Notes under the pieces: generated by a model
What the model saw: only the letters and a program-made list of their open reading frames with translations
Told to the model about the DNA's origin: nothing
Databases searched by the model: none
In this document: one piece after another, positions 39,601 through 51,700 of the stretch
How the letters are laid out: every line of letters starts with the position of its first letter
How positions within the stretch are numbered: position 1 is the stretch's first letter
Origin: Acanthamoeba lenticulata
Taxonomy: Eukaryota > Discosea > Longamoebia > Acanthamoebidae
DNA: 60,400 bases
Assembly: GCA_002179805.1 (NCBI GenBank)
Contig: NAVB01001134.1
Location: 1-60,400, forward strand
Direction: 5' to 3'
Translations under genes and position numbers: made by a program

Positions 39601-42600
39601 AACGCCATCGCTTTCCTTAACTCCTTCCCCCACATCTTCTCGCTCAGTGACTCCTACGTCAACGCCCCTGGTGAACAACACCTGCACCTACCAATTGGCG
39701 GCGACATTTTCGCAAAGTGATCCCTTCACCAGTTATGGCACAATGACGGAGGCATACAACGCTCTTGTGGCCCAATGGAATAATTATCTTCTTCCTCCGT
39801 CTACGTTCGACATTTATGTGCTTGATTATAGCGTCAGTAGTGACTTGACCACTATATCTCTTAGGTACAGCATCTACTTTACGCCAGCTGTCGCCAGAAC
39901 CTATGTGGGCGACAGTGTGTTCGGGGCGTCGTTCGACGCACTTGTTTCCATTACCGATACGGCTGAATCAGCAAGCACGCAGCTTGAGTTGCAATTTACT
40001 GGGTCAGCATGTTACGTGCCTCCTTCTCCAACCCCGTCGATATCAGTTTCCCCAACCTCTACTCCTACCAACTCCCCGACTCCTTCCATAACGCAAACCT
40101 GCACCCCAAGTCCTACAATGTCCCCCACCCCTTCTCCAACAACGTCAGTATCGCCCACAGCTACACCTACAGTTTCGCCCACCCCGACATCTAGTGTGTC
40201 CTTAACTCCAACCATGTCACAAACTGTAACGCCGACGGTCACAGTTACGCCTACTGTGACGCCAACCAGAACACCAACTGTGACGCCCACGGTGACGCCT
40301 ACAGTGACTCCCACCTTTACGCCTACTGTGACGCCTTCCGTTACGCCCACGGTCACCCCTACAGTTACTCCGACTGTGACGCCCACGGTGACCCCAACTG
40401 TGACGCCCACGGCAACGCCCACCGTCACGCCTACTGTGACGCCGACCAGAACACCAACTGTCACGCCGACAGTGACGCCGACGGTTACGCCCACTGTTAC
40501 GCCGACGGTTACGCCGACAGTGACGCCCACTGTTACACCCACCGTCACCCCCACGGTGACGCCCACAGTCACTGTTACGCCGACAGTGACGCCGACTGTG
40601 ACGCCCACGGCAACGCCCACCGTCACGCCTACTGTGACGCCCACAGTCACTGTTACGCCGACAGTGACGCCGACTGTGACGCCCACGGCAACGCCCACCG
40701 TCACGCCTACTGTGACGCCGACCAGAACACCAACTGTCACGCCGACAGTGACGCCCACTGTTACACCCACCGTCACCCCCACGGTGACGCCCACAGTCAC
40801 TGTTACGCCGACAGTGACGCCGACTGCAACACCCACGATCACACCAACAGTTACACCAACCGTCACGCCGACAGTCACCCCGACCATAACACCTACAGTC
40901 ACTCCTACCGTAACTCCCACGGTTACGCCGACGGTGACTCCAACTAACACGCCTACTGTCACGCCGTCGGTGACACCTACCGTAACCCCTACATTTACGC
41001 CAACTGTTACGCCCACAGTGACGTCAACTGTGACGCCAACCGTAACGTCCACAGTGACGCCTACCATGACGCCCACAGTGACTCCCACCGTTACGCCGAC
41101 AGTCACGCCAACTGTGACGCCCACTGTTACACCCACACTGACGCCGACTGTGACGCCAACCGTAACGCCCACAGTGACGCCTACCGTGACGCCCACTGTT
41201 ACACCCACAGTGACGCCGACTGTTACACCCACAGTGACGCCCACTGTTACACCCACAGTGACGCCGACTGTGACGCCAACGGTGACGGCCACCGTCACTC
41301 CCACGGTTACGCCCACTGTTACACAAACGGTGACACCCACCGTGACGCCAACAGTGACACCAACAGTCACCCCGACCATAACACCTACAGTCACTCCTAC
41401 CGTGACGCGCACTGTGACACCAACTGTAACGGCTACAGTTACGCCGACAGTGACACCCACGGTGACGTCCACCAGAACACCAACTGTTACGCCCACTGTG
41501 ACGCCGACAATGACACCCACGGTGACGCCTACTGTCACACCTACAGTGACACCCACGGTCACTCCCACTGTTACGCCCACTGTCACTCCTACCGTAACGC
41601 CCACAGTGACGTCCACAGTGACGCCGACCGTCACACTCACGGTCACACCGACGGTGAGCCCTACGGTGACGCCGACAGTGACGCCCACAGTGACTCCCAC
41701 AGTGACCCCGACTGTTACGCCAACCTTTACTCCCTCGGTGACGCCGACCGTGACCCCGACTGTGACGCCCACCGTTACTCCTACAGTGACGCCCACGGAG
41801 ACACCGACCAGAACACCAACTGTCACGCCCACTGCGACGCCCACCGTTACGCCCACGGTGACACCCACGGTGACGCCTACAGTCACTCCTACCGTGACGC
41901 CCACTCCCACAGTCACTCCCACCGTTACACCCACAGTTACGCCTACCGTGACGCCCACAGTCACGCCGACAGTGACTCCTACAGTTACAACCACGGTTAC
42001 TCCGACGGTCACGCCTACATTGACACCCACTGTAACGCCTACGGTGACGCCTACAGTTACGCCCACAGTTACGGTTACTGTGACGCCTTCCGTGACGCCA
42101 ACAGTGACGCCGACTGTCACGCCGACGGTAACGCCCACGGTTACGCCCACAGTGACGCCCACGGTCACGCCAACAGTGACGCCGACTGTCACGCCCACGA
42201 TCACGCCCACTATCACGCCGACTGTTACGTCCACAGTGACGCCCACAGTGTCGCCGACTGTTACGTCCACAGTGACGCCTACAGTTACGCCCACAGTGAC
42301 TCCCACCGTTACGCCGACAGTCACGCCCACCGTGACGCCCACTGCCACAGCGACCGTGACACGCACAGTGACGCCAACAGCGACATCCACTGTAACTCCC
42401 ACTGTGACGCCGACCGTCACGCCCACGGTGACGCCCACAGTCACACCCACTATTACACCTACGGTCACGCCCACAGTAACACCTACAGTGACACCCACGG
42501 TGACGCCCACAGTCACGCCGACAGTGACGCCCTCGTTGACTGCCACAGTCACACCAACTGTGACGCCGTCGGTAACGCCCTCAGTGACTCCTACTCTCAC

Positions 42601-44674
42601 TCCTACGGTCACGCCCTCAGTCACTCCTACTGTTACTCCAACGGTCACGCCTTCCCCGACCCCTACAGTTACGCCCACAGTGACCCCCACGGTCACACCT
42701 ACTGTTACGCCCACTGTGACGCCCACCGTTACGCCCACGGTGACGCCGACAGTTACACCCACCGTCACGTCCACGGTGACGCCAACTGTAACGCCTACCG
42801 TCACGCCCACGGCGACCCCCACGGCGACACCGACGGTTACCCCAACCGCTACGCTTACGGCCACTCCAACCGTATCACCGTCCACAATGTTGACCGTTAC
42901 ACCTACCGCGACTCCCACAAGGACACCGACAGTCACGCCTACCGTCACGCCCACGGGCACTCCAACTGTTACACCAACGGTCACGCCCACAATGACGCCC
43001 TCAGGGACACCGACGGTTACGCCGACTCTCACGCCGACAACCAGTCTCACCGTGACACCCACAGTTACTTCCACGGTCACGCCAACTATCACACCTTCCA
43101 TCACGCCAACTGCGACACCTACGGTGACGCCAACAGCGACCGCTACACAGACACCCACGACCACACCTTCGGTCATGCCCTCAACCACCTCGACTGCGAC
43201 GCCCACCACTACCCCAACGATTACACCTTCTGTCACTGCCACCGGTACAGCCACAGCGACGCCAACGGTGACACCCACGTCGACGCCCACAACAACACCT
43301 ACCGCCACACCCTCCATAACACCGACCGTTTCTCCCTCACCCAGCGCTACTCCGACGCCTACTCCCTCCATCTCAGAGTCGCCATCAAGTACTCCTTCTG
43401 TATCAGTCTCCTTCTCTCCAACAGCCACTCCAAGCATAACGCCAACCAAGTCAGCCTCTCCATCCTTGACGTTAACTCCCGGGCTTTCCCCGTCCATGTC
43501 CAATTCAAGAAGTCCATCTCCCTCCGCATCAATCAGTCGATCCCCCACCCCTACACCATCAAGTTCCAGATCACCTACAAGATCAGCAACCTCCACTACT
43601 TCCCCTACGCCAACATCAACCGCTACGAAGACTCCGTCACCCACACCTACTGTAACAGCCTCCCTCTCTCCTAGCGGTAGCCCTACCCAAACAGTATCAC
43701 CTTCACCTAGCGCCAGCGTTACAGCAACCATCACCTCCACTGCCACGCCATCCCCTACGGCTACGGTCAGTGTTTCTCCAACACCATCCCTCACCTCGGG
43801 CCTTTCTCCCTCCTTCTCTCCTACAAACTCGCCCACGTCCACCATGACTCCTTCTCTTTCCCCAACCGGCACTCCGACTGCTTCCACCACGCCATCAAGC
43901 ACTAAATCCCCCACTCGGTCTCCCACGCCCACAAGATCACCCTCCGCGACGTCGACTCCATCAAAAACGCTGACGCCTACACCTACAGTAACGCCGTCCA
44001 CCTCACCCAGTGTGAGCCCTTCGCGCACGACATCACCTTCCTCCAGTTCGACTGCGACTCCATCTTCTTCTGCAACTCGGACGCCTTCATCAACTCCGAC
44101 GAACAGTCCATCTCCGACGCCATCCCTTACCTCGGGCCTTTCGCCATCTGTCTCTCCATCAGGCACTCCCACCGCAACCAAGACTCCCTCGGTGACTCCC
44201 ACCAGGACCCGCACTCCGACACCAACAGCCACCTCAACATCGACCCCAACTCGGTCTCCAACAATAACACCATCCGTCTCACCAACAACTTCGGTTACTG
44301 CTTCCTCTACGGCCACTCAATCGCCCACTCCTTCTCCAACCCGATCCGCCAGCCGGAGCCCAGTCCGGCTCAACGTCACTGGCGGGAGTGGTGGAGGATT
44401 AGACATTGGGATCATCGCCGCTGGAGTCGCTATCCCGTTGGCCATCGCAGCCGTTGCTGGCTTGGGTGCGGCCGCGGCGTTACTCATCTGGAGGATGAAG
44501 AGCAACAAGCCCCCCACCTTGCCGGCAATCGCCACAGACGTCGACGCAATCAATGATCTCACCGTCTCCCCGCTCTACGAGTCGCGCACGCACACACACG
44601 CCAACGAACTCTACGCCGGCGACGACACTCCGGGTGGTGCACCAGGAGACAACACGTTCCATCTCTGGGCCTAA
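36662..44674 (+). CDS. Giant Ser/Thr/Pro-repeat type I membrane protein
   Basis: Exon 1 (36662-36775) encodes a signal peptide ([22 protein letters not shown]), then [11 protein letters not shown]. An intron (36776-36847) joins in frame to a single ~7.8 kb exon, giving about 2,650 residues. Module A (to about 37125) has several cysteines and at least four N-glycosylation sequons (NCT, NQT, NST, NYT). Repeat block 1 (37130-39665) is SPT/TPT/TAT-type. Module B (39670-40020) is a ~115-residue globular domain with cysteines (NNTCTYQL ... GSACYVPP). Repeat block 2 (40025-44360) is dominated by TPTV. Near the C-terminus lies [31 protein letters not shown] (about 44410-44500), a transmembrane helix with a basic stop, then an ~60-residue tail. 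The layout is that of a mucin-like or stalk-like cell-surface protein, probably heavily O-glycosylated. No known domain is recognised in modules A or B. Codon use drifts from AT-ending at the 5' end to GC-ending. Confidence 0.88.
37130..39665 (+). repeat. Irregular S/T/P-rich coding repeat, block 1
   Basis: Short units of the type SPT, TPT, TAT, SPS and TPS are tandemly arranged without a single fixed period. The first kilobase uses A- and T-ending codons (cca, aca, act); later units use C- and G-ending codons. Confidence 0.9.
40210..42890 (+). repeat. TPTV array with 12-bp unit (block 2 core)
   Basis: Units of four codons, ACN-CCN-ACN-GTN, repeat with few interruptions (TA, TR, TI, TL or TS replacing TV). 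Dividing the span by 12 bp gives roughly 220 units. Third codon positions vary strongly while the protein pattern holds. Longer stretches recur exactly, for example a 78-bp shift between 40568 and 40646 and a 276-bp shift between about 40398 and 40674. Confidence 0.95.
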
Positions 44675-44771
44675 GCCGACGGAACAAGAAACTCCAAGAG
44701 CCCTTTTTATTTGTTTTTTTCTTCAATTTTTCAAAAATGTTTTTTTTATTTTATGTTTTTTGGCCTCTCCA

Positions 44772-46995
44772 CTACAGCACAGTCTCCGCGGTGGACTTGA
44801 GGGCTTGTGCCTCGCGTTGGGTGGTGACCGTCGTGGTGCCTTCTGGCCCTGCCAGAGCCTCGCTGACCGCTTGAATGGTCTCTGCCGCTACCTCCTCGCT
44901 CTTCTCATCTTTGTTTGTTTCTTGAAACGTTTCATCCTCCTGGTGCTCCTCCTCGTGCTCCTCCTCGTAGCTCTCGCCAGCGCCAAAGTGGAGAGCAACA
45001 AACTGAGCGAGCCGCCGACTGTACTCAGAAGGATGTCGGTCGTACAACGCGCAATGCCAAGCATCCTGACGTCATGCCCCCCCCCCCAACATGTTGTAAC
45101 ACGATTGCATTAGTTGCGCATGCACGTGTCAGAGTTTCGCCGGGGAAAAAGGGCCCCGAGACAAACTCACCTTAGCGAGCCACAGGTGCTTGGGCTCGTT
45201 GGCACATTTGTAGAGACGGGTCGAATGGTCGATGGGTACGAGGTCATCGGCAGTGCCATGCATCAGCATGACGGGACGCGGCGAAATGCCTGCGATTAGC
45301 TGGTAAGGCCGTGTGTAGCCAAAGGGCGCTCCGATACGCAGCAACAAGATACGCGAAACCAACGTGTAGAGGGGTTTCATCCACACGCTCTCCGCCGCCT
45401 TTGGCGCGTAGGCAGCGATCATCCGTTTTAAGTGGAACAGCGCAAACTCTTCTGCTTGTGCACACATACACGCACGTGGGTTGGGTTGGGGGTTGGGTTG
45501 GGGGTTGGGTTGGGTTGTTATTTATGTATTTATGTATTTATGTATTTATTTATTTATGTATTTATTTATTTATTATGTAAAGGTACCGACGCAGGCAACG
45601 GGATTCTCCGCGATGACGCCGTCAATAGCTGAGTCTTCGGCTGCGGCCATGATGGCCGACGAGCCACCGACTGAGGTACCGAGAACAATCACCTGTGTCC
45701 CCCAAGGGCGAGTGAATGGAGGGGGGAGGAGCTGCTGCCAAGCTGGCCAGATAGATAGAGAAAGAGAAAAGAAGAGGGAAATGCGTTGGGGCGGAGGTAG
45801 TCGTACACGGGACAATCCCTTCTGCTCCTTCATGAAGCGAACGGCTGCGATGACGTCGTCTTTTTCACGTATGCCGAAGCTAAAGCCTCGCTTGGCCCCA
45901 TCGCTGATGCCATGTTCGGAGAAGTCGAAAAGAAGCACATCAAACCCGCGCCCGTGGAGCATCGGTACGTGGCGGAGCCACGCGCGGCGATCACGCCCGC
46001 CGCCATGAACGCACACGACGCCGAGCTTCGTCTGTGCTACTGCTGAACTCTTTTCTGGGGCCGGCACGAACCAACCGCGCAGCACGAGTCCTGCCGGGTT
46101 GGTGAAGGAGATGTCCTCGTAGTCCAAGTTCAAATCGTACTGCGCTCAGGGGCATAGTCCACGAGACGACATGATGTCAAGGAGAAAGTGTGTTAGTCTT
46201 TTGCGTCAAAACAAATAGAATGCTGAAGCTGTTTTTCACCTTGGGATTGTGGAAGATGCCCTGCCAGTAAGAAGGAAGCTGCTCATTGGTAAGGCCTTGC
46301 TCTGGTGTGGTGGGTTTGTACCAAGGCGGTCGAATGGCGACTTCGCACACGAAGAACGCTGCAACGCGCCATCAACGAGAGCAAAGAAGAGGAAAAGAAG
46401 AGAGTCAAAAATTAAAATACTTATTTAAAAAGGGGCAAGCGGTGCAGCGGCCGTACCGACAAGGATGAGTAAGTAGAAGAGAAGAAAGAAAAGGTACGCG
46501 ACGATGGTGGAGAGAGCAACCGTGAACAGAGCGTAGAGGCATAGTGGCACGAAAGGAAATACACAAACCACAAGGATGGCAGGATCAACTGGCAGTTGGG
46601 GCCCCACGTCACCCAACTTGTTCTCCGACACCTTTTCCTCTGCCAGGCTGGGGTACCCGAGCGTTGGGCCCACACACACACACAACACAGAGCAATAGGA
46701 CGTTAGTCCCAGGTGGCACACAAAAAGAGGTGGAGGATGCGAACCCACGCTGGGAAAAACGACGTGGTAGGCTAGTGATGATACGATGTTGGCTCTTGAT
46801 CTTGCCGGGCAGGTCCCACACAAATTTCTCTAATCTTTTGAGCTGGGTTTTGTATTCTGTCAAATTCCCGATGCTGCGTGATCTTCTCATCCGCATTTGC
46901 ATATCTGTCACGGGCTGGTTGAGAGTTTCGCTTGTTGCGGCTAATGATTCAACTAGCTTCTGGGTTAAGGGGACATCGATGTCCACGGAATCCAT
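44772..46995 (-). CDS. Membrane-anchored alpha/beta hydrolase
   Basis: The only in-frame ATG is at 46995 (MDSVDIDVPLTQKLVE). The N-terminal part is helical and charged. After an intron it leads to a long hydrophobic region (46580-46450: AILVVCVFPFVPLCLYALF ... IVAYLFFLLFYLLILVG), one or two membrane helices. The catalytic domain then has GVVCVHGGGRDRRAWLRHVP (oxyanion region), LLFDFSEHGISDGAK, the nucleophile elbow GTSVGGS (about 45690-45670), GTADDLVP with the acid, and DAWHCALYDRHPSEY with the putative catalytic His after the last splice. An acidic tail rich in EEEHE/QEDE ends at 44774. The family is the broad serine hydrolase/lipase group; the substrate cannot be inferred. It converges on the repeat-protein gene 97 bp away. 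Confidence 0.85.
45475..45582. repeat. Intronic simple repeats: (GGGTTG)n followed by (TATTTATG)n
   Basis: GGGTTG-type units (45477-45518) are followed directly by TATTTATG and TATT units (to about 45580). Both lie in an intron of the hydrolase gene. Confidence 0.85.
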
Positions 46996-47205
46996 CTTTG
47001 GGAGCTTGCTCGCTACGTCTGCTTGTTCAAGGCTTGATGTGATTGTTCTCGTGTTGTAGTGGCGCTGGCCTGCGCTGCGTATCCGGAGAGAGCACAAACC
47101 CAGAGGAGAAGCAGTCACTTTCCACCCAACTTGCCCTTCATTTTTCTGGGCGCAATCCGCCAAGAAAAGCCCGGCAAGTGTGAGCTCAGGGCTCCAGCCA
47201 GGCCA

Positions 47206-48674
47206 TCATAGTTTCGCCTTTTTGATCTCTTCGTGGTCGTGGTGTTGGTAGTAGTAGTCATCGAGCTTGCGCATCTTAACAAATTGAAAGAAGAGCTTGT
47301 GCACTTTCTCGAAGCCGGCCCACTTGGTCATACGCTCTATGTAGGCTTGCAACCGCGGTCTATCGCCCACACCAGTATCGACCATGCGCAACTGCATCCC
47401 CCTCCCCAACCCCAAACCAAATGAGATTTCCCACCACCACCACCACCACCGCAGAGGTCATCAGCAATAGGCTCGGCTTCAGCCCGATGATGTTCCCCCC
47501 CTCGCCACCTACCTGCATGAGCTCACACACGCACGAGAGATCGGCAATCGAGATCTCTTCTCCCAGGAGGTACTTCTTGCCGTTCATCAGCCACACCTCG
47601 TTCAGAATGTCAAGCGCCTTCTGTACTTCTTTGGCAGATCTGGCGACGGCCTTGGCGTCATAGGGCCGACCCAAAGAATGAGCAAAAATGTAGGCCACCA
47701 CCGCTTTGCGAAAGCCCAGGTGATGCCTGCTCCAGAACACACACACACACACCACAGGTGAGTAGCACCATCACATCCGATCGGCAGTCCCCTCCGGATC
47801 ATCATCATCATCAGCAGCAGCAGCATCCAAGTGGCGCGCGCAAACTGGCCGAAGAACGAGGAGGAGGAGGAGGTGGTGGGACCAATCGAGATAGGAATCG
47901 ATCCTTGTGCGTCTGAGGAGATCGGACCGCGGATACCAGTGGTCGGGTGTGCTGTACTTTTGTGAGAGGTACCGCAAAATGGTGTGGCTGTCGTGGCCAT
48001 TAGAGGCACGGCACGCTACCATGGTTATAACCAACACCAACATGAGTCCTGCTGCCGGCTTAAGAAGAAGGCGCACCTTTCAAAGACGACGTCCCCGTGG
48101 TCGATGACGACCGGCACCTTGCGTAGAGGGTTGCTGCACCCAGCAAACCCTTGTCCAAGGGTCAGAAGTGAGCCAAAGAGAGAAGAAAAGAGAGAGAGAT
48201 AAGAAAGAACTTAGGGACGGAACTTAAGGGAAATGAAGAAAGGCTTCCTTGCGAGGCAAGGCTGCGCAAAGAGAGGCGTACATGGTGGCGTAGTGGTCTG
48301 TGAGATGCTGGCCCTTCATAATTCGAACTAATCTAAATTCATAGGGGATTGAGTTGGCCTCCAAAAACCACATCACGGCCCTCGATGGTTGGCTCATGCC
48401 ATTCCCAAACAAAATGAGCTTGTCTTTATCCCTACGTTACGCCAGTGTCATTAAAAAGAAAAATGCAGTCAATGCCGGATGTGAGGGGGTAGTGGTCATA
48501 CTGTTCGAGGTTGAAGAGAGGGGCCAGTAGTGGTGGTTGATCACTGTTACTTTTCTCAGCTGATTTGGTCACCATCTTAGGGGCAAGGGTCTTCTTCTTT
48601 CTTGATGACGTTACAATTGAGAGGAGGGAGGACCAGCTTGACGGAAAGCGGCCTCGTGCATCCTCCTCACTCAT
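47206..48674 (-). CDS. Theta-class glutathione S-transferase
   Basis: ATG 48674 starts a ~75-residue extension, ending near FNLEQ, not found in usual theta GSTs. The thioredoxin fold then opens with LILFGNGMSQPSRAVMWFLE, where the Ser of MSQPSRA is the theta-class catalytic Ser position. IPYEFRLVRIMKGQH follows, then NPLRKVPVVIDHGDVVFESH (the VP cis-Pro and ES for the gamma-glutamyl group), ILRYLSQKYSTPDHWYPRSD, the all-helical domain LGFRKAVVAYIFAHSLGRP, and KKYLLGEEISIADLSCVCEL. The stop is at 47208-47206. Theta GSTs conjugate glutathione to small electrophiles. The active-site residues look intact. The N-terminal extension could be a targeting or regulatory segment, or it could reflect a mis-chosen start. 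Confidence 0.9.
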
Positions 48675-48791
48675 GATGGTGTTCTTTTCCTCCCATAGAG
48701 GGGTGAAGAGAAACTAGAAGAGAAAACGTGTTTTTTTTGTTTTTTGCCTGCGTAAATGCCAGTTGGCCATGCACTGCTCGTCTCGCGAGGC

Positions 48792-51700
48792 TCAGGCGTC
48801 AGCATTACTCATCATGGGCCTGCGTTGGGGCTTTCTTTGAGGTCTCCTTCGCTGGGGCCCCATGGGTCGGTCTTTAGTCATGTGCGTGAGATTCGACTCA
48901 GCGGACTCCAGCTCGGAAACAGCAGGCGTCCTGCAGGCGTTGGGCCAACACCAAAGCGTGAGAACTGGACGAAAGCAAGAAAAAAAAAGGAGAAAGAAAA
49001 AGCACGACGCACGGAGCTGCCTCTGGCTCGCTGGATTTGGAGACTGGCTTTCTGGGGGACTTGAGCGGCGTGGCCTGCTTCGGGGCCTTCTTCACCACCT
49101 CAAGCTTGCCGGGTTCCTCCTTGGTGATCTCTGAAGAGGTCGACGGGGGTTGCGAGAAGGACAGGGGCTTGGCCGCACGCGGAGGCGGTGCCGGCTTGGT
49201 CGCCCTGTGAACCACGCCCGCGTGAGTGGGCCTCGTGTCTTTCGCACGCACACACGCAAAACATACAATCACGGGCAGAAAATTAGGTCAAGCTTACCGC
49301 GGAGGGGGTGCAGGTTTGGCCTTGTCAGGCGTCGTGGCCGACTGACTGAGAGCGCTTCCCGTGGCCCGGAGCAGCGACTTGCCACCCGGAGGAACAGCGG
49401 GCATGCCCGTGCGCGCGGCCCCAAATGGAAGCGCAACGCCACCCACGGGCACACCTGCAGGACGCACGGGTACAGCAACCGGTGCAGCCTCCGGCTCGTC
49501 CGTGCCGACACTCTCCTCGAACGCAGCATTGTCGGGCTCGGACACATCACCCGCGCTCTCCTGGCTCTCCTCCTTCTCTGAAGGCGCAGCTTCAGGAGCT
49601 GCTGTCTCGTTGTCTGTCGCGGTGGCTTCTCCGGCGGGCACGCTCTCTGCGGTCACCGCCATCACTTGGTCAGCAGCACCCCCCCCCCCTGACTGGGTCG
49701 CCAAAGCTCCACAACCCCCTCCCCCCCAATCTCCCCAAATACCCTCCCAAGGAGGCGCTCAGCGGCGCACCGGCTGGGGTGAGCTGGCTGGACGACGGCG
49801 TCTTGGCTGGCGCTGCTGAACCGCTGCCGGACAAAGCCGTCTTCTGCGAATAGTGCACGGCGTCGAGCTTGTCTAACAGCGCGTCGAACACAAAGTCGAC
49901 GGCGAGGCTCAGCGAAGAGGCGAAGCCCTGCGTCATCTCGCTTGTGATTTCGCTCGCCGCCGACCTAACGCCCAAGGCGCGGGAGATTTCGTATGGGGGG
50001 GGAGGGAGGTGGGTGGGTGGATGCATGAGTTTGAGTGATCCACGGGGGAGGGAAGGAGACTGGACACACACACACACTCTCACTCACAGACACACAAACA
50101 TACTTGGCGAGGATCTTATTAATAGCGTCCTTGGATAGTGAAGTCTTGGCGTTGTCCTTCAGGTCCGCACTTAACTTGTCGATCGTGCTTGATTCCAAAG
50201 ACTGCGTAAAAATGCGCGTGAGTACAAATACAATGAAGACTTATCTGTGAATAAGAAGATGTAGAGAACGCACAAGGAAGAGAAGAGAGAGAAGAGAGGG
50301 AAAAGAGAAGAGAAGGGGGGGGAGGATGACAAGGCACCTTGTACTGTCGGACCCGCTCGATGATTCTATCGATAAGCTGGTCGTGGGTGCTAGCCAAGAA
50401 GGGCACCAGCTGGCTCGCGAATTGGCCCAACTTCGACGCCACCTCATCCGCCAACGCTTGTTGCACCTGGGTTGTTGTTGTTGTTACGATACTACGGGGC
50501 GGGGGAGGGGAAACGGCGGGCATGTGTGCGTGAATGCGGCGAGTTGTGAACAAAGAAAAGGAAGAAAGACCTCGTCTTGGATCTGTTGGATGGCGGCGAC
50601 GCGGGTGTCGTTTTCCTCGGCGTCCTTGAGCAAAGCCGCCTGGTCGGTAGTGAAGCTCTCCTGGCCGGCTTTGATTCTCTGGCGCAGCTTCTGGACTTCT
50701 TCTTGCGCGCCCGAGCTCTGCAAAGCGTTGTTTCAACGCCCACACACATGCATGCGCATAGATTCACACCACACCCACACCACACACCACACACCGCCAA
50801 GTCAACTCACGCAACTCCTCTGAGGTCCGCCCGGGGGGGGGTCAAACAAAAGGCAAAAAAAAGGCCGACGTACGAGAGAAATGTGCTGCGAAAAGTCCTC
50901 GCTAGCCGCGAATTTGGACTTGGGCGACTGGTTGCGGCTGATGTACCCGGAGATCTGGAGCACGACCTGCTGGACCTGCTGGGCCGTCTCTGGCTTTTCA
51001 TTCTTGAGCAGATCGGAGATGTCGAAGATGGGCATGGGCATATCCACCAGCACGTTGTTTCGCTCGAGCCCATTCTTCAGGCCGAGGAATCCCGCATACC
51101 GCGTCCCGTTGCGATCCCAATGCAGCGACTTGAGCGTGCGGTTGATCTGGAACGCCTTGCCCAGCGCAATGCCGCCTGCAACCCCCCCCCCACAAGCAAT
51201 ATTTAATATATTAAAATAAACTTACAAAAGTAATCACAATCAAATGAATAGAAATAACAAAATAATAAAAAATAAAAAATAAAAGAACCTCTGTCGCCCA
51301 TGGCGTTTCCGGAGATGTCGAGCTCTTTGAGGCTGTCGTTGGTGGCCAGCGCATAGATGAAGGGCAAGATGTCCGTCCTGACTTGATTATCGGCCACCTT
51401 GCACGACAAGTCCAGCTTGTGGAGCGGGCACTCGGAGGACACCAGTTCTGTGGTCGTCCCATCCCCAAAACCCCCAAAACACCAAGAAGAGCCCAAGAAC
51501 AGCCGCGAGATTTGTGAGCAACGCCTCTACTCATACAGAGCGCTCTGCGCGCAACGCACCGATCAGATTGTCCACGGCCTGGCCGCGAAGCTTGGTCTTG
51601 TTGCGCGTCCAGTTGTCGCCCAAGTGCAGTTCCCGGATCGACATGTTACGGCACAGCCCTGTGTTGTAGAGAGAGAGGCCCCTCCCCCCCCCAATGGCGT

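Noticed and set aside
40012..44316. A 1,434-residue antisense open frame made of [11 protein letters not shown] repeats
   Set aside because: It is the mirror of the TPTV array. ACN and CCN codons give GGN and GTN in reverse and contain no stops, so the frame is open by composition. The sense strand has a signal peptide, modules and a membrane helix.
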